Assembly (NCBI GenBank): GCA_016787575.1
Contig: JAEUUO010000005.1
Span: forward strand, 62,001-126,000
Origin: Saprospiraceae bacterium
GTDB lineage: Bacteria > Bacteroidota > Bacteroidia > Chitinophagales > Saprospiraceae
Direction: 5' to 3'
Length of the DNA stretch: 64,000 bases
The position numbers and the translations under genes were made by a program. This document shows, one piece after another, positions 54,011 through 63,467 of this stretch. Under the pieces are notes generated by a model. That model had not been told where the DNA came from and searched no databases. It worked only from the letters and a program-made list of their open reading frames with translations. The first letter of the stretch is position 1. Each line of letters opens with the position of its first letter.

Positions 54011-55327
54011 ATGAATAGATTATTCTATTTTTTGTTTTTTGTAATTGGACTTAGTGCTTGTACTAATAAGAAGCATGCGGTTGCAATCGACGAATCATTC
54101 ATTCATTATTGCACCGATAAGTTGTTGGATATTACCATGGAAGATATCTATTCTCCACCGGTTGCCAGTCGTGTTTTTGTTTATCCATACATCACTTGTT
54201 ATGAAGTGATGGAAAATGGATCTGGACGTTCTTTTATGAAATTTATTACAAAAGAATGGAATTCTAAACCAGACTTTGATACAAGCGGAATTTCGTATCC
54301 ATTAGCAGCAATCAGGAGTTTTTGTATTGTCGCCAAGAGTTTGGTTTTTAGCGAATATTTAATGGATTCTGTTTCAGCTGCGTTTAATTTAGAAATTAAA
54401 AATGTGCCAGACGATATTCGTCAAAAATCTGATAAGTATGCTGAATTTATTGCAGCTCAAATTAAGGCATGGATTTCAAAAGATAATTACGCGTATGTAA
54501 AATCGGCAGCACAATATACCATACCCAATACGGACAGTACCTGGACAATTACACCACCCAATTACGACAAAGCACTTGAGCCCAATTGGAAATCTTTGCG
54601 ATTTATTTTATTGGATTCTTTAAATCAATTTTTTCCACCTCCACCTCCGGTGTTTAGCAAAGATAAAAAGTCGGATTTTTATAAATATACCAAGTCAGTT
54701 TACGATACCAACAATCTTAAAAACAAGGAGTTCCAATATTTAGCAAAGTATTGGGATGACAATCCAAATGAATATTTCACGACGGGACATAATACCTACT
54801 TTGCACATCGGATCAGTCCACCAGGACATTGGTTAAATATCACCAAGGAATTCTGCAAAAAAAATAATTTGAATTTGCACGAGTCTGCAAAAATTTATGC
54901 GCATGTTTGCCTGGGTATCTTCGATGGAATTATAAGTTGCTGGAATGTTAAATATACCTGTCAGTTGATACGCCCAATCAGTTACATCAATCGCTACATT
55001 GATCCTAAATGGACTCCTTTTATACAAACGCCTCCTTTTCCAGAATATACCAGTGGACACAGTGTCATAACAGGAGCTGCTTCTGAAGTCTTGATTCATT
55101 TTTTTGGTGACAAACCATTCCAGGATTCAACCATCACCCGTTGGGGATTTGATGTGAGGTCATTTAATTCTATTTCAGAGGCTGCACTCGAAGCGTCTAG
55201 AAGTCGTTTTTATGGAGGAATACATTATGAATTTGGAATAAACGAGGGCTTGGAACAAGGAAGAAGTATTGGAAGACATGTAATAAATAAGCTGGATGCA
55301 CTGTCAAAGAATAAACCAACAAATTAG
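54011..55327 (+). CDS. Vanadium-dependent haloperoxidase-type (PAP2) lipoprotein
   Basis: This 438-residue lipoprotein (lipobox LSAC, Cys about 17) belongs to the vanadium haloperoxidase/PAP2 superfamily. The phosphate/vanadate pocket is visible: K314-x6-R321-P322 (KYTCQLIRP), SGH at 348-350 (YTSGHS), and S398-R399-x5-H405 (SRFYGGIHY). The usual Asp four residues after the last His is Gly here, as in some bacterial haloperoxidase-like proteins. It could halogenate with peroxide, or be a phosphatase; the sequence alone does not decide. ATG 54011 yields a clean lipoprotein signal, and upstream in-frame starts would lie inside the previous gene. It is 4 bp after one VCBS gene and 22 bp before the next. 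Confidence 0.88.
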   Translation: MNRLFYFLFFVIGLSACTNKKHAVAIDESFIHYCTDKLLDITMEDIYSPPVASRVFVYPYITCYEVMENGSGRSFMKFITKEWNSKPDFDTSGISYPLAAIRSFCIVAKSLVFSEYLMDSVSAAFNLEIKNVPDDIRQKSDKYAEFIAAQIKAWISKDNYAYVKSAAQYTIPNTDSTWTITPPNYDKALEPNWKSLRFILLDSLNQFFPPPPPVFSKDKKSDFYKYTKSVYDTNNLKNKEFQYLAKYWDDNPNEYFTTGHNTYFAHRISPPGHWLNITKEFCKKNNLNLHESAKIYAHVCLGIFDGIISCWNVKYTCQLIRPISYINRYIDPKWTPFIQTPPFPEYTSGHSVITGAASEVLIHFFGDKPFQDSTITRWGFDVRSFNSISEAALEASRSRFYGGIHYEFGINEGLEQGRSIGRHVINKLDALSKNKPTN

Positions 55328-55349
55328 AATTCAAAGTAAATTGAATTCC

Positions 55350-58300
55350 ATGAGAATAAATATGGATTTTAAACCGCTTAAATTGATGCAAGACATTGCT
55401 ATTGGAGTAAAACTAAATTGCTTCCAACTACTAATTGGTTTTAGTATAACATTTATATTAATGAGCTGCTCTAAAAAGCAAGTAGAGCCAGCGCATGGCG
55501 AAGAACAAGCTATTTTCGAATTAATGGATTCCTTAAAAACCGGGGTACTGTTTCGAAATGACATCGTGGAATACGACAGTTTTAATTATTTCTATTTTGA
55601 TGAATTCTATGAAGGTGCAGGCACGGGCATCATTGATGTAAACAATGATGGCTTACAGGATTTGTTTTTTGTTTCAAATCAGGGCCCCGATAAACTATAC
55701 TTGAATAAAGGCAACTTTCAATTCGAAGACATTTCACAAAAAGCTGGGATTGAAGGTGGGCAGGAATGGTCAAATGGGGTAACCATCGCCGATGTTAATG
55801 GGGATGGATTTCAAGATATTTACATCTCATGCAGATTGTCTGATATTCTGGATTTTCGTACCAATCGATTGTATATAAATAATAAAGACAACACATTTAC
55901 GGAACGAGCTAAGGAATATGGTATCGATGATTCAGGCTATACCGCGCATGCAAGTTTTTTTGATTTTGATTTAGATGGCGATTTGGATTTATATGTTGTT
56001 AATCAACCTCCAAATGGAAGATTGTATAAAATTAAGATGACTGGCAAAACGGATTTCCAATATACGGATCATTTATTTGAAAATGTGAATGGTCATTTTA
56101 TTGACATTACAAAGAAAGCCGATGTTACTAACTATGATTATGGCTTGAGCGTTATGATTGGTGATTTATCAAACGATGGATATCCGGATATTTATGTAGC
56201 AAATGATTTTGATAATCCAGATATATTATTTTTAAACAATCAAGATGGAACGTTTAAAGATATCACCAGCATCAGTCTTAAACACATGAGTACGTTTAGT
56301 ATGGGCGGTGATATTGCTGATATGAATGATGATGGATGGTTGGATTTAATGGTAATGGATATGGTTGCTGAAGACCATTACCGTAACAAAACTAATATGA
56401 GTGGAATGAATCCTAAAAAGTTTTGGGATTTAGTTAAACACGGTTATCAATATCAGTATATGTATAATTCATTTCAGTTAAACCAAGGAAATGGATTGTT
56501 TAGTGAAATTGCATTAATGTCCGGAGTGTCAAATACAGATTGGAGTTGGACAACCTTATTGTCAGATTTTAATAACGACGGAAAGAAGGATGCATTTATC
56601 ACCAATGGATTGCTAAGAGATGTACGAAATAAAGATTTTAATACAAAGTGGCTTGAAAAATTAGGAGGAGATATGACCAAAATGAGTCCAGAAAATGCCA
56701 AAAAAGGATCTATACTGGAGATGATTAAAATGGCACCTTCTTATAAAATAAAAAATTACATGTATTCCAATTCGGGTGACCTTCAGTTTAACAATGTTAC
56801 AGATTCTTGGAATGTAAATCAATTGTCTTTTTCACAGGGCGCATCCAATGCTGATTTGGATAACGATGGCGATTTGGATTTGATTGTTAATAATATGAAT
56901 GATGTGGCTTTTGTTTATCGCAACAAAACGTCAGATTTGAAATTGCAGAATTATTTTCAAATGAAATTAGAAGGACCAAATGGAAATAAGGATGGATTTG
57001 GAGCTCGTGTTAAAATTTACATTAAAGATCATTTTCAAATGCAGGAAATGACATGCGTGCGAGGTTATATGTCTAGTTCCGAACCTATATTTCATTTTGG
57101 CCTTGCAGATGCATCTACAATTGACTCTTTAGTTTTAAGATGGCCTGATGGTTCGCATCAGGAATTTAAAAATCTTAAAGCCAATCAACGATTGATCGCT
57201 AAGTATGTAGATGCCAATAAAAACAAAATAGAGCAATTCGATTATTCAATTAAAAATTTATATTCTGAGGAAATTTCAAAACAGTGTGTGCCTGATATCA
57301 TCTTTCAGGAAAATGAATACGATGATTATCAAAAAGAAGTTTTAATTCCTCATAAAATGTCCACATTGGGGCCCTGTCTTGCTACCGCTGATGTAAACGG
57401 CGATGGTAAAGAGGATTTTTATTTAGGGGGCGCTGCAGGTAAAATAGGACAATTGTTTTTGCAAAATGATTTACAAACCTTTGATCTTTCACCTGCTATG
57501 CCTTGGTCATTGTATAAAGAACAGGAAGATTTAGATGCCTTATTTTTTGATGCTGATGGAGATGGGGATCAGGATTTATATGTAGTTTCAGGAAGCAATG
57601 AATTTGAGGAAAATTCAAAATTGTATCAAGATCATTTGTATATCAACAACGGACTTGGAAAGTTTCAGGACGCTACTCAAAATTTACCTGTTATGCTCAA
57701 CAGTAAATCTGTCGCTAAGAGTGGTGATTTTGATGGAGATGGGGATTTGGATTTATTTGTTGGCGGACGACAAGTTCCCATGAAATATGGAATTTCAACC
57801 AACAGCTACATACTCATCAACGAAGGAGGGAAATTTCAAGATCAAACGGAACGAATTTGTAAAGATTTAACTGGGCCTTTTGGAATGGTAACCGATGCCT
57901 GGTGGCTGGATATAGATAATGATAAAGATTTGGATTTAGCCATAGTAGGGGAATGGATGCCTCTAACCATTTTAATAAATGAGGGAGGCAAATTATTGAA
58001 TAAATCTAAGGAATGGAAAACCGATCAAACTGAAGGTTGGTGGAATACACTAGCATATGTGGATATTGATCAGGATGGTGACATTGATTTGCTTGCTGGA
58101 AATCTGGGCTTGAATTCTAAATTTAAAGCATCATTGGATAAACCATTTAATGTATATTTAGGTGACTTTGATCAGAATGGAACCCATGATACATATTTAG
58201 GCAGTTTTGATAAAGATGGTAAAGTGTATCCAGTAAGGGGTCGACAATGTTCATCCGAACAAATGCCATTTATTAAAGATAAATTCAGAACCTATAATGA

Positions 58301-58742
58301 GTTTGCATTAGCTTCAATTGATCAGGTTTTAGAGGGAAAGTTGGATGATGCAGTTATTAAAAAAGTGCATGAATTTAGATCCGGATTATTTGTAAATAAA
58401 GGAGATCATTTTGAATTTCAAGCATTTTCTAATTATGCACAGATAGCTCCAATTTTTAGTTTCGCTCTCATTGATATAAACAGAGATAAACTAGTTGATA
58501 TAATATATGGTGGAAATTATCACAATCGGGAAGTTGAAACTACTCGAAGTGATGCAGGAGTTGGAGGAATTTTATTAAATCGGGGAAATTTGAAATTAGA
58601 ATCCGTACCTAGTAATCGAACCGGTTTATTTCTTAACAATGATTTAAGAGAAATGCGATTGATTTTACTTGGAAATTTCCCGGTTTTATTATCTGCAAAT
58701 AATAATCATGCATTACAAGCGAATAAAATATTTATTTATTAG
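55350..58742 (+). CDS. FG-GAP/VCBS and ASPIC/UnbV lipoprotein 2
   Basis: This 1130-residue lipoprotein has lipobox LMSC. FG-GAP/VCBS repeats with DxNxDGxxD loops form two blocks (IADVNGDGFQDIYIS, DLDGDLDLYVV, GDFDGDGDLDLFVGG, DINRDKLVDI) around an ASPIC/UnbV domain (about 535-620; GFGARVKIYIKDHF, RGYMSSSEPIFHFGL, SLVLRWPDG). Motifs such as GPDKLYLNKGNFQFEDIS, KTNMSGMNPKKFWD and TYNEFALASID are closely shared with the next gene (58818), so these two are recent duplicates; the 50608 product is more distant. Start: ATG 55350 or ATG 55362. Surface localisation and glycan or protein binding are likely; no catalysis is predicted. Confidence 0.9.
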   Translation: MRINMDFKPLKLMQDIAIGVKLNCFQLLIGFSITFILMSCSKKQVEPAHGEEQAIFELMDSLKTGVLFRNDIVEYDSFNYFYFDEFYEGAGTGIIDVNNDGLQDLFFVSNQGPDKLYLNKGNFQFEDISQKAGIEGGQEWSNGVTIADVNGDGFQDIYISCRLSDILDFRTNRLYINNKDNTFTERAKEYGIDDSGYTAHASFFDFDLDGDLDLYVVNQPPNGRLYKIKMTGKTDFQYTDHLFENVNGHFIDITKKADVTNYDYGLSVMIGDLSNDGYPDIYVANDFDNPDILFLNNQDGTFKDITSISLKHMSTFSMGGDIADMNDDGWLDLMVMDMVAEDHYRNKTNMSGMNPKKFWDLVKHGYQYQYMYNSFQLNQGNGLFSEIALMSGVSNTDWSWTTLLSDFNNDGKKDAFITNGLLRDVRNKDFNTKWLEKLGGDMTKMSPENAKKGSILEMIKMAPSYKIKNYMYSNSGDLQFNNVTDSWNVNQLSFSQGASNADLDNDGDLDLIVNNMNDVAFVYRNKTSDLKLQNYFQMKLEGPNGNKDGFGARVKIYIKDHFQMQEMTCVRGYMSSSEPIFHFGLADASTIDSLVLRWPDGSHQEFKNLKANQRLIAKYVDANKNKIEQFDYSIKNLYSEEISKQCVPDIIFQENEYDDYQKEVLIPHKMSTLGPCLATADVNGDGKEDFYLGGAAGKIGQLFLQNDLQTFDLSPAMPWSLYKEQEDLDALFFDADGDGDQDLYVVSGSNEFEENSKLYQDHLYINNGLGKFQDATQNLPVMLNSKSVAKSGDFDGDGDLDLFVGGRQVPMKYGISTNSYILINEGGKFQDQTERICKDLTGPFGMVTDAWWLDIDNDKDLDLAIVGEWMPLTILINEGGKLLNKSKEWKTDQTEGWWNTLAYVDIDQDGDIDLLAGNLGLNSKFKASLDKPFNVYLGDFDQNGTHDTYLGSFDKDGKVYPVRGRQCSSEQMPFIKDKFRTYNEFALASIDQVLEGKLDDAVIKKVHEFRSGLFVNKGDHFEFQAFSNYAQIAPIFSFALIDINRDKLVDIIYGGNYHNREVETTRSDAGVGGILLNRGNLKLESVPSNRTGLFLNNDLREMRLILLGNFPVLLSANNNHALQANKIFIY

Positions 58743-58790
58743 TTAGTGTTTTTTAACGTTTCGTTAATAATTCATGGCTATTATAGATTC

Positions 58791-58798
58791 TAATTTTG
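58791..58798 (+). promoter_or_regulatory. Candidate internal -7 element before lipoprotein 3
   Basis: TAATTTTG in the 75-bp gap matches TAnnTTTG, 19 nt before the ATG at 58818. A suitable -33 TTG is not clear. It may allow separate transcription of the last two genes. Confidence 0.35.
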
Positions 58799-58817
58799 TA
58801 AGTTTTAAAATTGAAAG

Positions 58818-61800
58818 ATGAATAATTCATATTTTTTTTATTTTTTTATATCAATTACTTTTGGATTTATAGCCTGTAACAAATCAAAAAATTCTGAAGT
58901 AGAATCCGGAACACTTTTTAAGTTGATGGATCCAAAAGAAACGGGAATTAATTTTGAAAATAATCTGCAGGAAACGGAAACACTCAATTATTATTATTAT
59001 GACGGAATATATCAAGGTGCTGGAACAGCAGTACTAGATGTTGACAAAGATGGTTTGATGGATGTGTTATTTGTTTCAAACCAAGGTCCAGAAAAATTAT
59101 ATTTAAATAAAGGGCATTTTAAGTTTGAAGATATTTCTAAAAAATCAGGTATTGAAGGCGGACCAGAATGGACAACAGGTGCAACAATTGCTGATGTTAA
59201 TGGAGATGGTTGGGATGATATTTATATAAGTTGTTTTTTATTAGAAGATGCAGAATTACGCAGAAACAGATTGTATATAAATAATAAAGATAACACATTT
59301 ACTGAGCGAGCAAAAGAATTTGGTTTAGCTGACACTACTTATACTATTTCTGCAACTTTCTTTGATTATGATTTGGATGGTGACTTGGATATGCTGCAGG
59401 TAAATCAGCCTCCAAATATTGTACTAAGAAGAATTTCCTCCAAATTATGGGAAGCAGGCCATTCATGTAAATTGTATAGAAACGATCAAAATCATTTTAC
59501 AGATGTAACAAAAGAAGCAGGTGTTTATACATTGGGATATGCTCTTAGTGCAGTTTCAGCAGATGTAAACAATGATGGGTATCCTGATTTATATATCACA
59601 GTTGATTATAAAGAGCCAGATTTCTTGTTTTTAAACATGAAAAATGGCACATTCAGAGATGTCGCTAAATCGGCAATGAACCACTTTTCATTATTCAGCA
59701 TGGGTTGTGACATAGCAGATTATAATGATGATGGTTTTTTAGATATATTTTCGGTGGACATGGTAGCAGAAGATCGCTTTAGAAACAAAACCAACATGGC
59801 AGGAATGGATATCCCTAAGTTTTGGAAAAATGTAGAATTGGGTTTTCATTACCAATATATGTTTAATTCATTACAACTAAATCAAGGCTCTGGTTCTTTT
59901 AGTGAAATTGCGCAATTGGCCGGAATTTCAAAAACAGATTGGAGTTGGTCAGTTTTGTTAGCAGATTATGACAATGATGGAGCAAAAGATTTATACATCA
60001 CCAATGGATTGTTACGTGATGTTCGTAATAGGGATTATCAGGCTTTGTTTGAAAGACCCTTTGATTCGATTAAAAGTAAATTGGAGTTGGTTAAAAATGC
60101 ACCTTCTGAAAAAATACTCAATTATATGTATCACAATGTGGGTGATTTAAAGTTTAAAAATGTAGTTGATGATTGGGGAATGGCACAAAAGAGTTTTTCA
60201 AATGGTGCTTCTTATGTTGATTTAGACAATGATGGCGATCTCGATGTGATTGTAAATAATATTGGGGATAAAGCTTTTGTATATCAAAATTTTGCAAGCA
60301 GTCGTCAAGGCAGCAATTATCTACGTTTAAATTTGGTTGGTCCTAAAGAAAATTATAGATCTTATGGTGCCCGAGCCGTTATTTATTACGATAATGGTAA
60401 AATGCAAATGTTGGAATTATCGAATGCCAGAGGTTATATGTCTACGTCAGAACCCTTTATGCATTTTGGTTTAGGAACAGTTTCTAAAGTGGATTCTTTA
60501 ATAGTGCGTTGGCCATCTGGAAAAATGCTTAGAAAAACTGGTATCAAAGCCAATCAAACATTGATCTTAAAAGAACCTGACGAAAGTTCAGAAACTTATC
60601 CACAGTTATTTCAATTAGCTGGAAATGTTTTAACCAAAGAAGTCACACAAGAATTATTAGGTGAAATTCATTCGGTTGAAAATTATTACGACGACTATAA
60701 AAAGGAAATTCTAATTCCCCACAAAATGTCAACCTTAGGACCGTGTTTAGCAACAGGGGATGTTACAGGTGATGGGAATGACGATATTTATTTAGGTGGT
60801 TGTGCTGGCACAAGTGGTGTATTGTATATCCAACAAGCAGATGGCGGATTTTTGCCTGCGACCTCCAGTCCTTGGATAGCCCATAAAGCATCTGAAGACA
60901 TAGATGCTTTATTTTTTGATGCAGACGGTGATAAAGATTTGGATTTGTACGTTGCTAGTGGATCCAATGAATTTGCAGTTGGATCGCCACTATATAAGGA
61001 CAGACTTTATATTAATGAAGGAGGAGGAAAATTTATTGACGGAAGCAATCGGATTCCTGCGCTTGCATTTAGTAAAGGGGTTGTCCGCGCAGCAGATGTT
61101 GATGGTGATGGAGATCAGGATTTATTTATTGGTGGAAGACAAGTACCTGGTTTTTATGGAAAGTCAGAGCGTTCTGCACTTTTGATAAATGAAAAAGGAA
61201 CATTTGTAGATAAAACAAAAGATTTATGCCCTGAAATTTCAACTGCAATTGGGATGATTTCAAGTGCGACATTTGTTGATTTAGATAAAGATCGGGATTT
61301 TGATTTAGTAGCTGTAGGAGAATGGATGAGTCCAATGGTATTTGTAAATGAAGGCGGGAAATTTAAAAACGAAACGTCTAAATTTGGATTAGAGAATTTA
61401 AGTGGTTGGTGGAATGTGATTATCTCTGAAGATGTAGATGGTGATGGAGATCAGGATCTAATAGCAGGTAATCTGGGCTTGAATACAAAATTTAAAGCAA
61501 GTATCGAAAAACCTTTTAAAGTATTTCTAAAAGATTTTGATGATAATGGTAGCTGGGATATATATTTAGGTTCTTATGACAAGGATGGCAAATATTATCC
61601 TGTAAGGGGTAGACAATGCAGTAGTGAACAAATGCCATTTATTAAAGAAAAGTATAAGACCTATAATGAATTTGCATCCCATTCGATCGACGATATATTA
61701 GATGGAATGAAAGAAGGCGCAATCGTGAAGGATGTTACTGAATTTCATTCAGGAATATTTATAAATGAGGGTAACACGTTCAGTTTTAAACCATTTCCAA

Positions 61801-62111
61801 ACATTGATCAAATTGCTCCTATTCAGGATGTAGTAATTTACGATATAAATAAGGATGGATTCAAAGATCTTATTTATGGTGGTAATTATTACAATCGCGA
61901 AATCGAAACTACACGTAGCGATGCAGGAGTAGGAGGTATCCTACTAAATGATGGTAAAGGAAATTTTAACCATGTTCCAACCAAGCAAACTGGATTGAAA
62001 TTAAACCTAGATTTGCGAAAATTAAAAATAGTAAAAAGCGGACCATATAATTTAATGATCGCAGGTTTTAACAATGCAAATCTAAAAGCTTACCTATTAG
62101 GTCAGTTATAA
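58818..62111 (+). CDS. FG-GAP/VCBS and ASPIC/UnbV lipoprotein 3
   Basis: This 1097-residue lipoprotein has lipobox FIAC (Cys about 21). It repeats the architecture of lipoprotein 2 nearly segment by segment: GPEKLYLNKGHFKFEDIS, IADVNGDGWDDIYIS, DYDLDGDLDML, ASYVDLDNDGDLDVIVNN, then ASPIC/UnbV (about 500-585; GARAVIYYDNGK, RGYMSTSEPFMHFGL, SLIVRWPSG) and a second FG-GAP block (DVDGDGDQDLFIGGR). The end LSGWWNVIISEDVDGDGDQ matches the equivalent place in lipoprotein 2. The calcium loops are intact. Function is unknown, but a surface-exposed binding protein is likely. The FKBP-like gene follows after 25 bp. Confidence 0.9.
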   Translation: MNNSYFFYFFISITFGFIACNKSKNSEVESGTLFKLMDPKETGINFENNLQETETLNYYYYDGIYQGAGTAVLDVDKDGLMDVLFVSNQGPEKLYLNKGHFKFEDISKKSGIEGGPEWTTGATIADVNGDGWDDIYISCFLLEDAELRRNRLYINNKDNTFTERAKEFGLADTTYTISATFFDYDLDGDLDMLQVNQPPNIVLRRISSKLWEAGHSCKLYRNDQNHFTDVTKEAGVYTLGYALSAVSADVNNDGYPDLYITVDYKEPDFLFLNMKNGTFRDVAKSAMNHFSLFSMGCDIADYNDDGFLDIFSVDMVAEDRFRNKTNMAGMDIPKFWKNVELGFHYQYMFNSLQLNQGSGSFSEIAQLAGISKTDWSWSVLLADYDNDGAKDLYITNGLLRDVRNRDYQALFERPFDSIKSKLELVKNAPSEKILNYMYHNVGDLKFKNVVDDWGMAQKSFSNGASYVDLDNDGDLDVIVNNIGDKAFVYQNFASSRQGSNYLRLNLVGPKENYRSYGARAVIYYDNGKMQMLELSNARGYMSTSEPFMHFGLGTVSKVDSLIVRWPSGKMLRKTGIKANQTLILKEPDESSETYPQLFQLAGNVLTKEVTQELLGEIHSVENYYDDYKKEILIPHKMSTLGPCLATGDVTGDGNDDIYLGGCAGTSGVLYIQQADGGFLPATSSPWIAHKASEDIDALFFDADGDKDLDLYVASGSNEFAVGSPLYKDRLYINEGGGKFIDGSNRIPALAFSKGVVRAADVDGDGDQDLFIGGRQVPGFYGKSERSALLINEKGTFVDKTKDLCPEISTAIGMISSATFVDLDKDRDFDLVAVGEWMSPMVFVNEGGKFKNETSKFGLENLSGWWNVIISEDVDGDGDQDLIAGNLGLNTKFKASIEKPFKVFLKDFDDNGSWDIYLGSYDKDGKYYPVRGRQCSSEQMPFIKEKYKTYNEFASHSIDDILDGMKEGAIVKDVTEFHSGIFINEGNTFSFKPFPNIDQIAPIQDVVIYDINKDGFKDLIYGGNYYNREIETTRSDAGVGGILLNDGKGNFNHVPTKQTGLKLNLDLRKLKIVKSGPYNLMIAGFNNANLKAYLLGQL

Positions 62112-62136
62112 ATTTAATATTTACCAGATTGTGATA

Positions 62137-63072
62137 ATGAAATTTAGATTAATATATTTGAGTAGTTGTTGTTTGCTATTATTAAGCTCATGCAAATCTT
62201 GTAAAAATGATTACGCGGATTTGAAAGATGGAACAACTGATCACGGCTATCATTTTTTTTGGGCTAGAAATGCAAAAACGCCAGTGGTAGAACCTGGGGA
62301 AGTTATTTTCTTTAATGCTGAACTTTATGTGGGCGGTATATTAGAAAGAAGATCTCAAGATCTAGGACGAACCATGAAAAAACTTTTGGAACCCAAAGAC
62401 AGCTTATTGGAAGGAACAAAAAAAGTACCTATTGATCAATTTTTTCCTATCGCAGAAGTATTTTATTATGTATCTAAAGGCGATAGTATAATAATTGATA
62501 AAACTGGAATGTATAAGCCAGATGACAGTTTAAAAACAAAAGAAATAACTTGGAAACTTTCTATCATAGATATTAAGCCTTTAAAAGTAGTTGAAGAATC
62601 TGAAAAGAAGCGATTGGAAAAACTTCAAAAAGACAAAGAGATTTGGGAAGGAACGCGTCGAGCTGTAGAAACGAATTTTGGATTATATCTAAAGGACATC
62701 GATGATGGAAACAAATTAGCTTATACCAGTTATACTAAGAGCAATGTTAAAGTCGTAATTTTAAAACCAGGGAATGGCTTAAAACCACAGTTAGGAGAGA
62801 AAGTAAGATTTCATTTTTATGCCCACCATTCTAAATTAGGATTGATAGAAGAATCCTATTCAAGAGGAAAACCTGAGCAGATCATTGTAGGAGCATTTGC
62901 ATTAAATCTTGGAATTGAGGAGGGGCTTTTGGAAATTCCTAAAGGAAGTAAAGCCATGGTATTTATTCCAGCAAAAATTGCAAACATATCGTCAAAAATT
63001 CCCAGTGCAATCCCGGAGGGAACTAATCTTGAAGTTTTTATAGATTTGTTGGAAGATGAACCGGAATATTAA
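62137..63072 (+). CDS. Lipoprotein with two FKBP-like domains
   Basis: This 311-residue lipoprotein (lipobox LSSC, then KSCKND) contains a divergent first FKBP-like segment (about 35-145) and a better second one (about 210-308) with GLKPQLGEKVRFHFYAH, GIEEGLLEIPKGSKAMVFIP and IPEGTNLEVFIDLLE, the order seen in FKBP-type peptidyl-prolyl isomerases. A charged helical linker (about 145-205) separates them. The aromatic active-site residues are only partly kept, so isomerase activity is uncertain and a chaperone role is possible. ATG 62137 is used; the GTG at 62131 adds only two residues. It is last in the lipoprotein operon and may help fold the large Ca-loop proteins. Confidence 0.85.
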   Translation: MKFRLIYLSSCCLLLLSSCKSCKNDYADLKDGTTDHGYHFFWARNAKTPVVEPGEVIFFNAELYVGGILERRSQDLGRTMKKLLEPKDSLLEGTKKVPIDQFFPIAEVFYYVSKGDSIIIDKTGMYKPDDSLKTKEITWKLSIIDIKPLKVVEESEKKRLEKLQKDKEIWEGTRRAVETNFGLYLKDIDDGNKLAYTSYTKSNVKVVILKPGNGLKPQLGEKVRFHFYAHHSKLGLIEESYSRGKPEQIIVGAFALNLGIEEGLLEIPKGSKAMVFIPAKIANISSKIPSAIPEGTNLEVFIDLLEDEPEY

Positions 63073-63343
63073 ATGTTTCTTAAAAGTAAGTTAAAATATT
63101 ACGTATTAAATATAAATCGAATATGAAAATTACCATTTTATTGGTAAAGCTAGCTATGTGTCGATTTCTATCTTTGTGCATTCACTGCCCTGTTGTGGGT
63201 TGTGATGAATTATAAATAAACCAAACTCAAGACTTAATCTACACGGACGAAGCAATCCCCACTAGTATAAGTCTTTATTTAATGATGTGATTTTAATCAG
63301 GCTGTAAATGGCATTGGTAAATCATGTTGTTGTATTTAAAAGA

Positions 63344-63371
63344 TCATTTGATTGTGAAAACAATCAGATGA
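63344..63371 (+). other. Hairpin with GAAA tetraloop
   Basis: TCATTTGATTGT and ACAATCAGATGA form a 12-bp stem with one G-U pair around GAAA. No T run follows, so it is not a classic terminator. The GAAA loop is also used by the two terminators at 40460 and 45698. Confidence 0.5.
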
Positions 63372-63391
63372 GCTGATTTGAAACCATAAGG

Positions 63392-63427
63392 GTTTTGAAG
63401 CATAGTAGTATGTTTCAAAGCTTTTTT
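63392..63427 (+). terminator. Weak terminator-like hairpin
   Basis: GTTTTGAAGC and GTTTCAAAGC pair over 10 bp with two G-U pairs around a 10-base loop, followed by TTTTTT. It lies 40 nt upstream of the next ATG, so it could instead be a leader attenuator for that gene. Confidence 0.45.
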
Positions 63428-63467
63428 GATAAAGATTTTTTTAACTTAATAACCAAAACTAATTCTC

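Larger units (their letters stand above)
63073..63467. other. Intergenic region with two hairpins
   Basis: No gene is visible; a short frame starting at 63395 overlaps the next gene out of frame and was rejected. Two hairpins stand out: 63344-63371 and 63392-63427. The first 270 bases show nothing recognisable. Confidence 0.5.
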
